This document shows positions 1 through 11,304 of a stretch of DNA of 64,000 bases, in pieces; the stretch's first letter is position 1; every line of letters begins with the position of its first letter. The stretch lies in contig CM038044.1 of NCBI GenBank assembly GCA_021397845.1, positions 85,631,942-85,695,941 on the forward strand, in the 5' to 3' direction. The notes beneath the pieces were generated by a model. That model worked only from the letters and a program-made list of their open reading frames with translations, was not told where the DNA came from and made no database searches. The translations under genes were made by a program, and so were the position numbers. Source of the DNA: Areca catechu. Lineage: Eukaryota; Streptophyta; Magnoliopsida; Arecales; Arecaceae.

Positions 1-385
1 CCATAGTCTGAACAACCCTTGTTGCTTTCTTTGCCACCGCCTTGCGAGGCACCATTCTCCAAAGATCAAAGATTTAAGAAAGTTTGAGAGGGTTTTTGGA
101 GAGTTTTCAAGTGTGGAGTGAGGAGTCAGCTAAGATAAAAAGGTTATAATCCAAGAAATACAATGAATAGGGAAAGTGGAAACCCTACTTAAAAAGCTTC
201 GGCCCGACCTGCGAGTCGGCTCGCCCAAAGCTTTGAGAACTTGAGTCGGCTCGAGCAAAATTCTATTCTAAAAATCAAAATGGGTCAAACTCAATTTCTA
301 AGGGTTTTTAGAGTCTAAACTAGGTTGCCCTATGCTCTAAAGAGAAGTTTGAAATTTCTAGATAATTTTTCCTTAATTTTCAAAA
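1..385 (-). pseudogene. Inverted SIRE-type Copia fragment (extra-ORF start plus spacer)
   Basis: Read on the minus strand, an ATG at 55-53 opens a frame beginning MVPRKAVAKKATRVV that runs off the left edge. It resembles the start of the extra ORF of element A at 4218 (MAPKRTVGKKSQ). The minus-strand leader before it also matches the A spacer at about 3925-4217: both contain a 'ttaaggaaaaattat' block followed by CTCGAG-rich sequence. The fragment is therefore the pol-to-extra-ORF junction of a second SIRE-like copy in opposite orientation. It ends abruptly near 385, where plus-strand gag sequence starts. No LTR is visible here. Confidence 0.55.
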
Positions 386-799
386 ATTAGGTCAGATAGG
401 TTTAAATGCTTTAAATGCTAAAGGAATTTTAGTAACAAGATTTATATCTTCAAAAGCTTCAGCTTCAAATACAAAATCTCAAAAAGCTTTTCCATCGAAT
501 TATGTTTCAAATGGCTTGAAGTATGTTCCTAAGAATTATGTTCAAAAATCTTTCAAACCAAACATATCTATTTCTGCATCTTTTAAAGTTTCAAAGCATG
601 CATCATTCAAATATGATAAAATTATCTGTTATGCATGTCATAGAATTGGACATAAATTTTATCAATGCAATTAATTGAAAAGTTCCATGATTGGTGCATT
701 GAAATATAGAATTGTTTGGGTTCCAAAAGGAACTAATTTTACTAACCCGAAAGGATCCAAGTTAGCTTGGATACCTAAAATCACTCCTTGACTATTTTG
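386..799 (+). pseudogene. Element A: gag C-terminal remnant with CCHC zinc knuckle
   Basis: The plus-strand translation from about 386 gives a Ser/Lys-rich gag tail. Around 627-672 lies a CCHC knuckle, CYACHRIGHKFYQC, matching the retrotransposon nucleocapsid pattern C-X2-C-X4-H-X4-C. It is followed by an in-frame stop and by the WVPKG...WIPK motifs that SIRE-lineage Copia elements carry between gag and protease. The N-terminal half of gag, the primer site and the 5' LTR are absent: the reading begins in mid-gag next to an inverted fragment. Several stops show it is dead. Nucleocapsid normally packages element RNA in virus-like particles. Confidence 0.75.
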
Positions 800-2259
800 C
801 AGGACTATCTTGCAGCCTACAAATTAAAGAAAAGATGGTATCTTGATAGTGGCTGTTCAAGGCATATGACGGGTGACAAGGATTAGTTCATCACCCTATA
901 AATGAAAGGAGGAGGATTGGTTACTTTTGGTGATAATGGCAAGAGGAGAATAATCAGAATCGGTAAAATTAAGATAACCCCCTATACTTTTATTGAAGAT
1001 GTGTTGCTAATAGATAAATTGAAGCATAATTTATTGAGTATTAGTCAACTTTGTGATAAAGGCTTCAAGGTTATCTTTGAATCATCTATGTGTATAGTAA
1101 CTAACTCTCTTAATTCTAGCAATAAATTCATTGGTCATAGACTTGGAAATATCTATATGGTAGATCTAAATGATCTAGCCATGACTAGTAGTTCCAGTCT
1201 AATAGCAATGAATGCTAAGACCAAGGAGTCTTGTTTATTATGGCATAGATGATTAGGTCATGCTAGCATGCATACAATTGCCAAATTAATTTCTAAGAAT
1301 CTGGTTAGAGGTTTGCCATACTTTAAAGTTGATATTGATTATGTATGTGATGCTTGTCAATTAGGCAAACAAACTAAGGAGAGTTTTAAATTAAAAAATG
1401 TTATTTCAACTACTAGACCCCTTGAGCTACTTCACATGGACTTATTTGGACCAACTAGGACCACAAGCCTAGGAGGTATGAAATATCGCCTTGCGATTGT
1501 AGATGACTTTTCTAGATTCACATGGATATTATTTATTGCACAAAAAGATGAAACCTTTGATGTATTTCGAAAATTTTATAAGAAGGTTTCAAATAAGAAA
1601 AATCTTTCTGTTATTTCTATAAGAAGTGATCATGGAATTGAATTTCAAAATTAATTTTTTGGTGAATATTGTACTGAGCACAGCATTGATCACAACTTCT
1701 CCGCTCCTAGAACACCACAACAAAATGGTGTTATAGAGAGAAAGAATAGAACTTTGGAAGAAATGGCCTGAACCATGTTGTGTGAAGGCAATCTTCCAAT
1801 GTACTTTTGGGCAGAGCAGTGAACACTGCCTGTTACATATTAAATCGAGTTTTAATACACCCAATTTCAAAGAAAACCCCTATGAGCTTTGGAATAGAAG
1901 AAAACCAAATATTAATTACTTTCATATTTTTGGGTGTAAATACTGTGTTGAATAATGGTAAAGATAACCTAGGAAAGTTTGATGCAAAATCTGATGAATC
2001 TATATTCCTTGGTTATTCACTACATAGCAAAGCATATAGAGTGTTTAATAAGAGGACTCTTACTATTGAAAAGTTAATTCATGTTGTTTTTGATGAAACT
2101 AACCCCACACCATCTAGAAAAGATGAGTGCATAGATAATGATGCAGGTACACTACAAAAGGAAATGGAAGAACTAAGCATTCAAGACAAGCCAACGCAAG
2201 ATGGAAATGAAGTGGTAAGCAAGGATCATACTGATTTACCAAAGGAATGGGGTATGTAA
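800..2259 (+). pseudogene. Element A: protease and integrase remnant (Ty1/copia, SIRE type)
   Basis: The protease active site is seen at about 838-883 as YLDSGCSRHMTGD, the usual Copia aspartic protease motif. From 902 the frame continues through protease and then, after a stop at about 1249, the pre-integrase HHCC zinc region (LGHASMHT...CDACQLGKQ, to about 1375). The integrase core shows LHMDLFGP (first Asp), IRSDHGIEFQN (second Asp) and PQQNGVIERKNRT (Glu), so all three catalytic residues remain although stops lie between them. A frameshift near 1800 moves the C-terminal half into the frame of 1807-2259 (FLGYSLHSKAYRVFN). The order protease-integrase-RT-RNase H identifies Ty1/copia rather than Ty3/gypsy. 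Confidence 0.85.
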
Positions 2260-3918
2260 TGTCATATCCTAAAGATTTAATTATTGGTGATCCTTCTCAT
2301 GGTGTTAGGACTAGGTCTACACATAGAGATGCACATGACTACCTAGCCTTTGTTTCACAAATTGAACCACATAGTTTAGAAGAAGCTGAATATGATCCAA
2401 ACTGGATGATGGCCATGCATGATGAATTAAACCCCTATGATGGCCATGCATGATGAATTAAACTAGTTTGAAAGAAATAATGTTTGGACACTAGTTGATA
2501 GACCTATAGACCATCCCATCATAGGAACCAAATGGGTCTATAGGAACAAACTATATGAGAATGGTAAGGTTATGAGAAATAAAGCAAAGTTGGTAGCAAA
2601 AGGGTACAATCAAGAAGAGGGCATTGATTTTGATGAAACACATGCTCCTGTAACAAGACTTGAGACCATTAGATTACTTCTTGCATTTGCTTGCTACATG
2701 AATTTTAAACTCTTTCAAATGGATGTCAAAAGTGCTTTTCTAAATTGATTTATTTCTAAGCAAGTTTTTGTAGAACAGCCACCAGGTTTTGAAACTCATA
2801 CTTTTCCAAATCATGTGTTTAAATTAAATAAATCTTTATATTGTTTGAAACAAGCACCTAGGGCCTAGTATGATAGACCAAGCAAATTTTTACTTGAAAA
2901 TAATTTCAAAAGAGAAAATGTTGACAAAACTCTTTTCATTAAAAACAAAAAGAATGATATGTTAGTTGTACAAATTTACGTTGATGATATTATATTTGGT
3001 GCAACTAATGAAAATCTTTGTAGAGAATTTGCTGAGTTAATACAAGGTGAGTTTGAAATGAGCCTTATGGTGAACTTAACTACTTCCTTGGATTACAAGT
3101 CAAACAAACGAGGGAAGGAATCTTTATAATCCAAGCCAAGTATATCAAAGAAATAATCAAGAAGTTTAGCATGGAAACAAGCAAAGAGACTAGCACACCC
3201 ATGAGCCCTATCTACAGGCTAGACAAAGATGAAAACAGATCCAATGTTGACCAAAAGCTTTATAGAGATATGATTGGATCCCTATTATATCTTACTGCCA
3301 GTAGACCTAATATCTTGTATAGTGTATATGTGTGTGCTCGTTTTCAATCAAAACCTAAGGAATCACATATGCATGCTGTTAAAAGAATTATCAAATATCT
3401 ACAAGGTACAAGCAATTTAGGTTTTTGGATTATAAAGAATCATCTCTGAATTTAATTAATTTTTTGGATGCTGACTATACTAGTTACAAAATTGATAGAA
3501 AGAGCACTAGTGGAACATGCTAATTTCTAGGGTTGATTTAATCACATGGCATTGTAAGAAACAAAACTCCGTAGCATTATCCACTGCTGAGATAGAGTAT
3601 GTTGCTGCTGATAGTTGTTGTGCTCAAGTGCTTTGAATTAAACAATAGCTAGAAGACTTTGGTATTACATAATCTAAAATTCTAATCAAATGTGATAACA
3701 TAAGTGCTATAAATTTGACTAAAAATCCTGTTCAATATTCAAGAACTAAGTACATTGAAATTAGGCACCATTTCATAAGAGATCATGTATTGAATAATGA
3801 CATTATACTTGAATTCGTGCCAACTAAAAACCAACTTGCTGACATTTTTACTAAACCTTTAAATATTGATAGATTTGCAATGATTAGATGTGAACTAGGG
3901 TTATGTGACTCGTTCTAG
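2260..3918 (+). pseudogene. Element A: reverse transcriptase and RNase H remnant
   Basis: The RT begins with WMMAMHDELN near 2403. It continues through GTKWVYRNK, LVAKGYNQEEGIDFDET, FQMDVKSAFLN and the catalytic IYVDDIIFGAT motif (about 2977-3003). RNase H follows with DADYTSYK, a broken LSTAEIEYV-like region and the C-terminal ADIFTKPLNIDRF, ending at the stop near 3918. At least five in-frame stops and several frameshifts interrupt it. One shift coincides with a 31-bp tandem duplication (unit starts 2408 and 2439). The YVDD aspartates remain, so the loss is from frame decay rather than active-site mutation. The extra ORF lies immediately downstream, as in SIRE elements. Confidence 0.85.
2408..2463 (+). 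repeat. 31-bp tandem duplication inside RT of element A
   Basis: The unit beginning gatggccatgcatgatgaa occurs at 2408 and again at 2439, a period of 31 bp; the second copy is cut a few bases short. As 31 is not a multiple of three, the duplication shifts the RT reading frame. It is a local replication-slippage product, not an element. Confidence 0.8.
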
Positions 3919-4217
3919 AAACATCCCTGCAAACTTAAGGAAAAATTATCCAGGAGACCTCCTTGCCTCACTCTTTTCTGTATAACAAGACTTTGATTGA
4001 AACCTAAAAATCACTTATGTGCTCCCTCTGCTCGAGCTGACTAGAGCAGATGACCTATCGGTCGAGCCGGCTTGGATGTCGGGCCGTCTCTTTTCAGTTC
4101 GAGCCATAAGGATTTTCATTCTCATTTCTGTCCTTGACTCTACATTCTTTCCCTCTGAGGAACCTTTCCAAAACTCCACTCTTCCAAAACTACTTCAGAT
4201 CTCAGTGTGTTTGTGGG
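3919..4217 (+). other. Element A: spacer between RNase H and the extra ORF
   Basis: About 300 bp of non-coding sequence follows the pol stop. It carries CTCGAG- and GTCGAG-containing GC-rich stretches (about 4030-4105) and a pyrimidine-rich run just before the next ATG. Its homologue lies inverted at 56-385. In SIRE elements this spacer could carry a splice acceptor or a second promoter for the downstream ORF; I see neither clearly. Confidence 0.5.
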
Positions 4218-4983
4218 ATGGCTCCAAAAAGGACAGTGGGGAAGAAATCTCAACAGGAAACTGAGGAAGCTTCACATGAAAGAAGAACAAAATTCTGTGA
4301 AAACAGTTCTTCTCGAATTCCTCCTCAATTGGCTGAAGAACCTTGCCTCGTCTCTCCAAGCCAACAAATTTTCTTGGGTATGCAGCCTATAACTACAGGT
4401 AGAAGAATTTTATTTTAATTCCTTAAAGAAATAGGGTTTATAATTGAGGATTTTATTGAAAATCAGGGCTGGAGAAATATGTGTTCTTTGGACATTCGGA
4501 CTTATCCAAATCTGGTTAGAACTTTTTATGAAAACATGAGATTTGGAGAAAATTTCATTGAGTCTCTGGTCAAAGGGAAAATAATTATTATATCTGAAGA
4601 AATACTTGGAAATATCCTGGAAATGCCATTTGACGGTACATAGTATTTGGTCCTAAAGGATAGGACAAGATCTTTACAGACTGTACTAGAGCAGACTGAT
4701 GTTAATGAAGTTGGAACCCTTAAAGCTAGCTCATTATCCATTGAAATGAGGTTACTCCACAGCTTCATTAGTAGGATTTTTCTACCCAAGATAGGTCGAT
4801 TTGACTGGGTGAGTGAGCGAGACTTATGTTTCATGGAGCTACTGATACTTGGGGACAAAATCAATCTTCCAGCTATTATGATAAGTCAGATGAAAGAAGC
4901 AATAATAAAAGTGAAGTCATGTTTGCCTTATGGGATGATTCTTACTCTTTTCTTTCAAAATGGAAACATTGATATATCAGGAG
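4218..4983 (+). pseudogene. Element A: extra 3' ORF, first half (plant transposon protein domain)
   Basis: The ATG at 4218 opens MAPKRTVGKKSQQETEE, a basic N-terminus. A stop follows at about 4416, but the same frame and the next continue with YPNLVRTFYENMRF, IIISEEILGNILEMPF and MRLLHSFISRIFLPK. This pattern recalls the 'putative plant transposon protein' domain of the additional or env-like ORF found 3' of pol in SIRE-type elements. The coding sequence is cut at 4983 by element B and resumes after 14879: the aggag duplication lets the reading ...IDISG continue as EDSKTLLH on the far side. Function is unknown; the family name rests on remembered pattern, not on a search. Confidence 0.6.
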
Positions 4984-7399
4984 TGTTGGATTCGGGAACC
5001 AGTGCGGAAGCGTGGATTTCAAAATTTTATGAAATCAGGTCCGAACCCTAATCCCAAAATCTCCTTATTAGCAATTAAAACTGTAACTACATGCATGTCC
5101 AAATTTAAACATAGTTTAGATACTAACCTCAGATCGCTATATCCAGTCTGATGTAGAAATAAACTCCAAATTGAGTAACCTTTTGAACACACCAGGCATC
5201 CACTTGTCCGCCCTCCGATGGTGATCCACACGGGCAGATGATCAAGACACTGACTCCTTAATTGGGTTCCTTCCAATCAAGCTCTACCCTAAGAACTTGA
5301 TATATGGGCTATTGGCTAGGACTCCTCTAGCCAAACTGGGACTAAACCTTCTCTCTTACCCTTCTCCTCGTCTTCTAGCAACTTTGGCCCCTTAAGACAC
5401 TCTTGTCTTAAGAATAAGCCCTTGTCCTAAAATGGGACAAGGCTTGTCTTGGAGGGAGAAGAAAATTAAGACAAGATTGTCTTAATGTAAGAAAGAAAGA
5501 AGATGCGCCTTCTTCCTTTACCGTCGGAGAGTTTCTCTCTGACTCTCCTTCTGTTCTGAGATTCGACAGAGCCTAGGCTCTGTAAAGGAATCAAAGAGGA
5601 AAGAGAGGAGGGGGAAACAATCTTCTGGAGAGGGAGAAAGAAAAAGAAGCAAGGCTTCGCCGTAGAAAATCTGGAATTAATTTTTACGGTGAAGCCTTCT
5701 TCTTAAATAGGCGACAGAGAGGCGCCTTCTCATCTGAAATCATCCTCTCACATCCCTCTCTCCCTTCTCACGTCCTTTTCCTTTATCTCACGGCCCTTGG
5801 GATTAATCTCACGGCCTTTGGGATGGGAAGACGCAAGGAAGAATCGTGAAAAACACAAAAGGGCACGCGCAGAAAGAAGAGTCGCGCCCCTTCGGTGTTT
5901 TTTCTTTCTTTTTCACGGTAATTCCAATTTTTTGAAGAGTCCACGCCTAGGTGGACTCTCTTCCACGCCCTTTCAAAAAAAAATGCCGACCCTTTTCTTT
6001 CTTTTCATGCAAAGACGCGACTTGGAGAGAGTCCACGCGCGCGTGGACTCTTCTCCTTGCGCGCGCGCGTGGGAAGAGAGGGGGAGGGGCTTAGGCGATG
6101 TGGGAAAAGGGTTTAGCCTCTTAGGTTAGCCCAATTGCTAGCCTACAGTTAGCCCAATGTTTTGAATCTTCAATTAGATTCAAACCGGAATGAATTTGGA
6201 TCTAAAAAAGACTAAATCGGAATCCTAACTCGAATCCGATTCAAGTAGAAGCCATGGTTTGCAACACATGCTAGTGTGTTCATCTGCAAACGAGATTTAA
6301 TTCCAAATTAAATCCTTGATTATCTGTCCTAAGTGTGTGACCCATTGGGTTCCATACCTAGCCAGCAGTGGGTCCGAGTGCAAGTTGACCTAATTTGATC
6401 AGAACTCATTCTAATCGATTTAGGTCAAATCGAGCTAACTCGAGTTAGTCAATTAGGACTCCTCCTAATTAGTGATCCAATTAAAACATTTAATTTGATC
6501 AACCCACAAGACAAGATTGACGTCTAGCAACGTATCATGTCTACCCGGAAGATATGGAAATTCTGGTGAAATTCCAAAACTACCCTTCAGTGGAAAGTTC
6601 CCGTACAATTCGATCCTTCAATCATCTTGCATCCCGAGTATAACTATGGATATGGAAACATGTCAAAACCAGCTTATACTCATTCCCAGCTCAGTCATAC
6701 ATTAATGATTCAATTAATTCGATATTAGAAATCATTTCTAATATCTGTACTTTGATCAAAGATTTCCTGAATCATCATCTGACCTAATTTGGCTGGATGC
6801 AATCTCCTCTTACTAGGAGTGATCAATTCCTTGTTGACCTACTCATTTCCTTCATATACAATTCACCACACCCAGCATCAACCTTGTGCATGACCCAGTG
6901 TCATGAATGAGATTGAACCAAAGCATGGGTTCATGTACATAAGGTTTTATGGCAGTCTCAGGTCATAGGACTACTTGTACAACTCCCACTATGAGAAACA
7001 TCTATTGACATGCAGCTAAGGCTCTATTAGATGTTCTCAAACTGGATCTCTTCAGTGAACTCATTCGCTAATGAGCACCCACATCCTTGTATTAGTGTCT
7101 CACACAAGTGACTGTGAGAGCAGTCACCCTTTTCAGCATACATAGGATGTGCCAGTCTAACCGGAAACCCTGATCCCCAACTCAGGGTTCCTATGACTAG
7201 GAATATTCTAGATTAGGGTTTTAAGACCTTAGATCTCACTGGTATGATCTCATCATAGCCCTACAACCATAGCCCTAATCTATGGGGTTCATCATATAAT
7301 GACACAGCGAATGATGAAAAAATTATTGCCTTTATTAACTTGTCAATTTACAATGGTCTGGGAGATACAAATATTGGCTTATAGGGCATAATCCTTTCA
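4984..7399 (-). repeat. Element B 3' LTR (left copy)
   Basis: This LTR runs from TG at 4984 to CA at 7399 and matches 12461-14874 along its whole length with roughly 1% scattered changes and small indels in homopolymers. In transcript sense it is the 3' LTR. Open frames inside it, such as those near 5800-6130, are also in the other LTR and look like chance. A TATA-like ctatttaaga (minus strand) lies at 5710-5701. Confidence 0.95.
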
Positions 7400-7411
7400 A
7401 TCTCCCACTTG
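7400..7411 (-). other. Element B polypurine tract
   Basis: On the minus strand the sequence immediately before the 3' LTR is agtgggagat, followed directly by the LTR start tgaaagg. This is the usual position and composition of the plus-strand DNA primer. It is short but matches the tract of element E next to its own LTR (agtgggagta). Confidence 0.7.
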
Positions 7412-7413
7412 CA

Positions 7414-8499
7414 CTAAAGCCAATCGCTCTTATTCTTTAACCCCATACTGTCGAGGTGGCGATCAAACTCCCGCTGTGGTAGAGCCTTAGTGAACGGGTC
7501 TGCTATGTTGTTCTTTGTATCCACTCTATTGATGCAGACTTCTTGTCTCTCGATTATCTCTCGGACAAGATGGAAGCATCTCAGAATGTGCTTGGACTTG
7601 TGATGGGCTCTCGGTTCCTTAGCTTGAGCAACTGCTCCAGTGTTATCACAATAGAATGGCACCGGGTTCTCAATCTCAGGAACTACTCCCAACTCTGTGA
7701 TGAATTTCTTCATCCAGACAGCTTCCTTGGCGGCTTCACTGACAGTTATGTACTCTGCCTCGGTAGTTGAGTCAGCTACAGTCTGCTGTTTAGTGCTCTT
7801 CCAACTTACTGCTCCACCATTCAAGGTAAAGATATACCCTGAAATGGATTTACTATCATCTGGGTCTGATTGAAAACTAGAGTCTGAATAGGCTTCTAGT
7901 TTAAGATCAGACCCTCCGTATATGAGAAAAATATCCTTAGTCCTTCTCAGGTACTTAAGAATATTTTTCACAGCCTTCCAGTGATCCTCTCCTGGATCAG
8001 CCTGAAATCTACTGGCTACACCCAAGGCATATGCCACATCAGGCCTGGTACATAACATAGCATACATAATCGACCCTATAGCCGAAGCATAAGGTATAGA
8101 ACTCATTCTATTTCTTTCTTCAGGTGTCTTAGGAGACATCCTCTTAGAAAGACGTATGCCATGACCAATAGGTAAGTAACCTCTTTTACTTTCCTCCATG
8201 CTAAATCTCTTTAGCACCTGGTCAATGTACCTAGACTGGGATAAGCCTAGCATCCTTCTTGATCTTTCCCTGTAGATCTTTATACCCAGTATGTAGGATG
8301 CTTCTCCCAAGTCTTTCATGGAAAACTGTTTCGATAACCACACTTTGACTGATTGTAACATTGGGATATCATTCCCAATAAGAAGTATATCATCAACATA
8401 TAGAACTAAGAAAACTATGGCACTCCCACTAGTCTTCTTGTACACACAAGGTTCATCCTCATTTTTGAAAAAATCAAATTCTTTGACTGTTTTATCAAA
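7414..8499 (-). pseudogene. Element B: RT C-terminal part and RNase H
   Basis: This is the last third of the polyprotein, in frame with the preceding part after a stop at 8502-8500. It opens with the RT catalytic motif FLVLYVDDILLIGND, intact. RNase H follows with AYSDSSFQSD, the WKSTKQQTVADSTTEAEY block, FYCDNTGAVAQAKEP and the closing NIADPFTKALPQREFDRHLDSMGL. The frame ends at 7414, 15 bp from the LTR. No frameshift is present; length and motif spacing look complete. In life this region copies element RNA into DNA and removes the RNA template. Confidence 0.93.
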
Positions 8500-9819
8500 T
8501 CAGATGTTCCAACTCCTTGATGCTTGCTTTAATCCATAAATGGATTTCTTTAGCCTACATACCTGATTAGGTTTAGTCTCCAAGACAAAACCTTCTGGCT
8601 GTGAAATATAAACCTCTTCCTCAAGGAAACCATTGAGGAATGCAGTTTTTACATCCATTTGCCAGATCTCATAATCATGATATGCTGCTATAGCAAGCAT
8701 AATCCGAATAGATTTGAGCATGGCAACAGGGGAAAATGTTTCATCATAATCTATTCCCTGTTTTTGTCTGAAACCCTTAGCCACCAATCTGGCTTTATAA
8801 GTTTCAACTTGGCCATCTGCCCCATTCTTCTTTTTATAGACCCATTTACACCCAATAGGGTTAATACCCTCTGGTGCATCAACCAAAGACCATACTTGGT
8901 TGACATACATGGAGTCCATCTCGGATCTCATGGCTTCCAGCCATCTGTCTGAGTCTCTACTCATGACTGCTTCCGTATAGGTTAGAGGCTCATCATTTTG
9001 AATGATTTGGGCTTCATTATTTTCAATTATGAACCCATACCTCTCAGGTGCTTGTCGCACCCTATCAGACCTACGGATAGGAGTGTGTTCAGGTTCTATA
9101 TTAACTATGTTGTTACTTGACTGAGATGTGTCTATTTGTTGAATTTCATTAAGTTCGATATTTCTACCAGTGCCCTTTTGTAGGATGAATTCTTTTTCCA
9201 TAAAAGTGGCATGCCTACTGACCAAAACCTTTTGCTCAGTAGGGTGGTAGAACAGATATCCTATACTATCTCTAGGATATCCAATAAATAGACATTTGTC
9301 TGCTCTAGCATCTAGTTTATGTCCAAAATTTCTTTTTACATAGGCTGGACATCCCCATATCTTAATATACTTAAGATTGGGCTTCTTACCTCTCCATAAT
9401 TCATATGGAGTGCTAGAGACAGTTTTAGATGGTACTCTATTCAAGATATAAGTTGCTGTTTCCAAAGCATATCCCCAGAAAGAAAAAGGTAACTCCATGA
9501 AGCACATCATGGACCGTACCATATCCAATAAAGTACGATTCCTCCTTTCAGCAACACCATTTAATTGTGGTGTGTAAGGAGGAGTCCATTCAGAGATGAT
9601 CCCCTTATCTTTAAGGTGATCAAGAAACTCAGTGGATAAGTACTCACCTCCTCTATCTGATCGGAGGATCTTTATACTTTTTCCTGTCTGTTTCTCTACC
9701 ATACTTTGATACTCTAAAAATTTTTCAAAAGCATCGGACTTATGTTTCATTAGATACACAAATCCATACCTTGAAAAATCATCAGTAAATGTGATGAAGT
9801 ATGAGTATCCTCCATAGGC
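8500..9819 (-). pseudogene. Element B: integrase and N-terminal RT
   Basis: The frame continues directly from the gag side after a stop at 9822-9820. The integrase core shows ITFTDDFSRYGFVY, LRSDRGGEYLSTEF (second catalytic Asp) and PQLNGVAERRNRT (Glu). The Copia-type integrase end follows (YELWRGKKPN...FIGYPRDS). RT starts at about 8890 with NQVWSLVDAPEG and continues with GCKWVYKKK, LVAKGFRQKQGIDYDETF and WQMDVKTAFLNGF. The segment ends RSWNI followed by TGA at 8502-8500, where related elements keep reading. The two stops are the only breaks in the whole polyprotein. Confidence 0.93.
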
Positions 9820-11304
9820 TTAAGTTGTCATAGGCCCACATACATCTGTGTGTATGAGTCCTAATAACTCTTTTGTCCTTTCTCCATGTCCACTAAATGG
9901 AGTCTTGGTCATCTTACCCATGAGACATGATTCACAAGTTCCTAATGACTCATAGTCATAAGGATCAAAGAAATTTTCTTTGTATAACTTGTTAATCCTA
10001 GTCTCACTAATATGTCCAAGTCGACAATGCCAAAGTAAGGTATTGTTAACATCATCTCTTTTCCGTTTGTTAGAAACATGAAAAATATTGTCATTAGTGG
10101 AAAGAGTTAATAGACCATTGCAGAATATGCCATAACATATAATTTCATTAGATAAAGAAATTGAGCAGCCACTGCTCATTACATTCATAGTATATCCTTG
10201 TTTAAGTAACAAGGGTACAGATATGATATTTCTAATGATTTTTGGCATATAGTAACAATTCCTTAGCTCCAAGATCTTCCCTGAAGGTAACTTCAAAACA
10301 TAAGTCCCTACAGCTTCTGCTTGGATGGGGTCCCCTCCAGCACCGTAGAGCTCAAAGTTACCTTCCTTCAATACTTTAAGCCCCTGAAGTCCCTGCAATG
10401 ATTTATAGATGTTATGACCACAGGCGGTATCCAACACCCAAGTATTTGAAATGGAAGAATCCAATGACAAAATAGTATGAACTTCTTTCATACCTTTTGG
10501 TGCCTCTGATGCACCAGGCTTCACACTTGCAAGGTAAACCTTGCAGTTCCTTTTCCAATGACCCGGCTTGCCACAATGAAAGCAGGTCATCTGTCCGGAG
10601 GCCTTCTTTCCTTTCTTCTTCTTAATACCCCCTTTGGGATTCATCCTCTTACTGGAACCCTTTTTGCCTGTCTTCTTCTTATCCACAAGAAGAACTGGAG
10701 CCTTATTTTTCTTTACATGGCTCTCTGCTGTCTTCAACATATTCAACAGCTCAGGCAAGGAAGAATTAAGTTTGTTCATATGGTAATTAAGAACAAACTG
10801 TGAAAATGACTCTGGGAGTGATTGCAAGATCAAGTCTTGATTCAACTCCCCATCCATTACAAAACCTAATTGACCTAATCGAGTGATTAGATCAATTATC
10901 TTTAATACATGGTCTTGTACTGATGTACCTTCTGTCATCCTTGCACGGAACAACTGCTTAGATATTTCATATCTAGCAGTTCTACTGTGTTCTCCATAAA
11001 GCTCTTTTAAATTTAGCAGTATGGAGTTAGTATCCATGCTATCATGCTGCCTCTGCAACTCGTTAGTCATAGAGGCAAGCATAACACATTTGACAGTAAG
11101 TGAGTCATTTTGCCACATATTATATGTGGTCTTCTCCTCTTGCGAGGCATCTTCCCTTGGTGGTTCCAAAATTGGGGTATCAAGAATATAGGAAATTCTT
11201 TCTTGACTGAGTACTATTTTCAAATTTCTCAGCCAATCAACATAATTAGGCCCAGTCAATTTGTTGGCATCTAAAATACTACGGAGTGAGAGTGAAGAGG
11301 CCAT
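9820..11304 (-). pseudogene. Element B: gag, protease and pre-integrase region
   Basis: The ATG at 11304 opens MASSLSLRSILDANKLTGPNY, the standard gag start of this Copia group; no other upstream ATG fits. Residues 1-220 form the capsid-like UBN2-type gag. A lysine-rich linker precedes the CCHC knuckle CFHCGKPGHWKRNC at about residues 240-253. The protease site at about 288 reads WVLDTACGHN, so the usual D-T/S-G appears as D-T-A. The pre-integrase zinc region (LLWHCRLGHISE...CESCLMGK) starts near 423. TAA at 9822-9820 ends the frame inside the integrase start (HTDVCGPMTT). The altered protease triad may already impair processing. Confidence 0.93.

Noticed and set aside
4019..4264. 81-codon frame after RNase H as an envelope signal region
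   Set aside because: No signal peptide or membrane span is convincing, and the real extra ORF begins at 4218 in another frame.
5797..6129. Open frame of 110 codons repeated at 13199-13570, as a duplicated gene
   Set aside because: The two are the same stretch of the two LTRs of element B, differing by an indel in an A run that shifts the frame.
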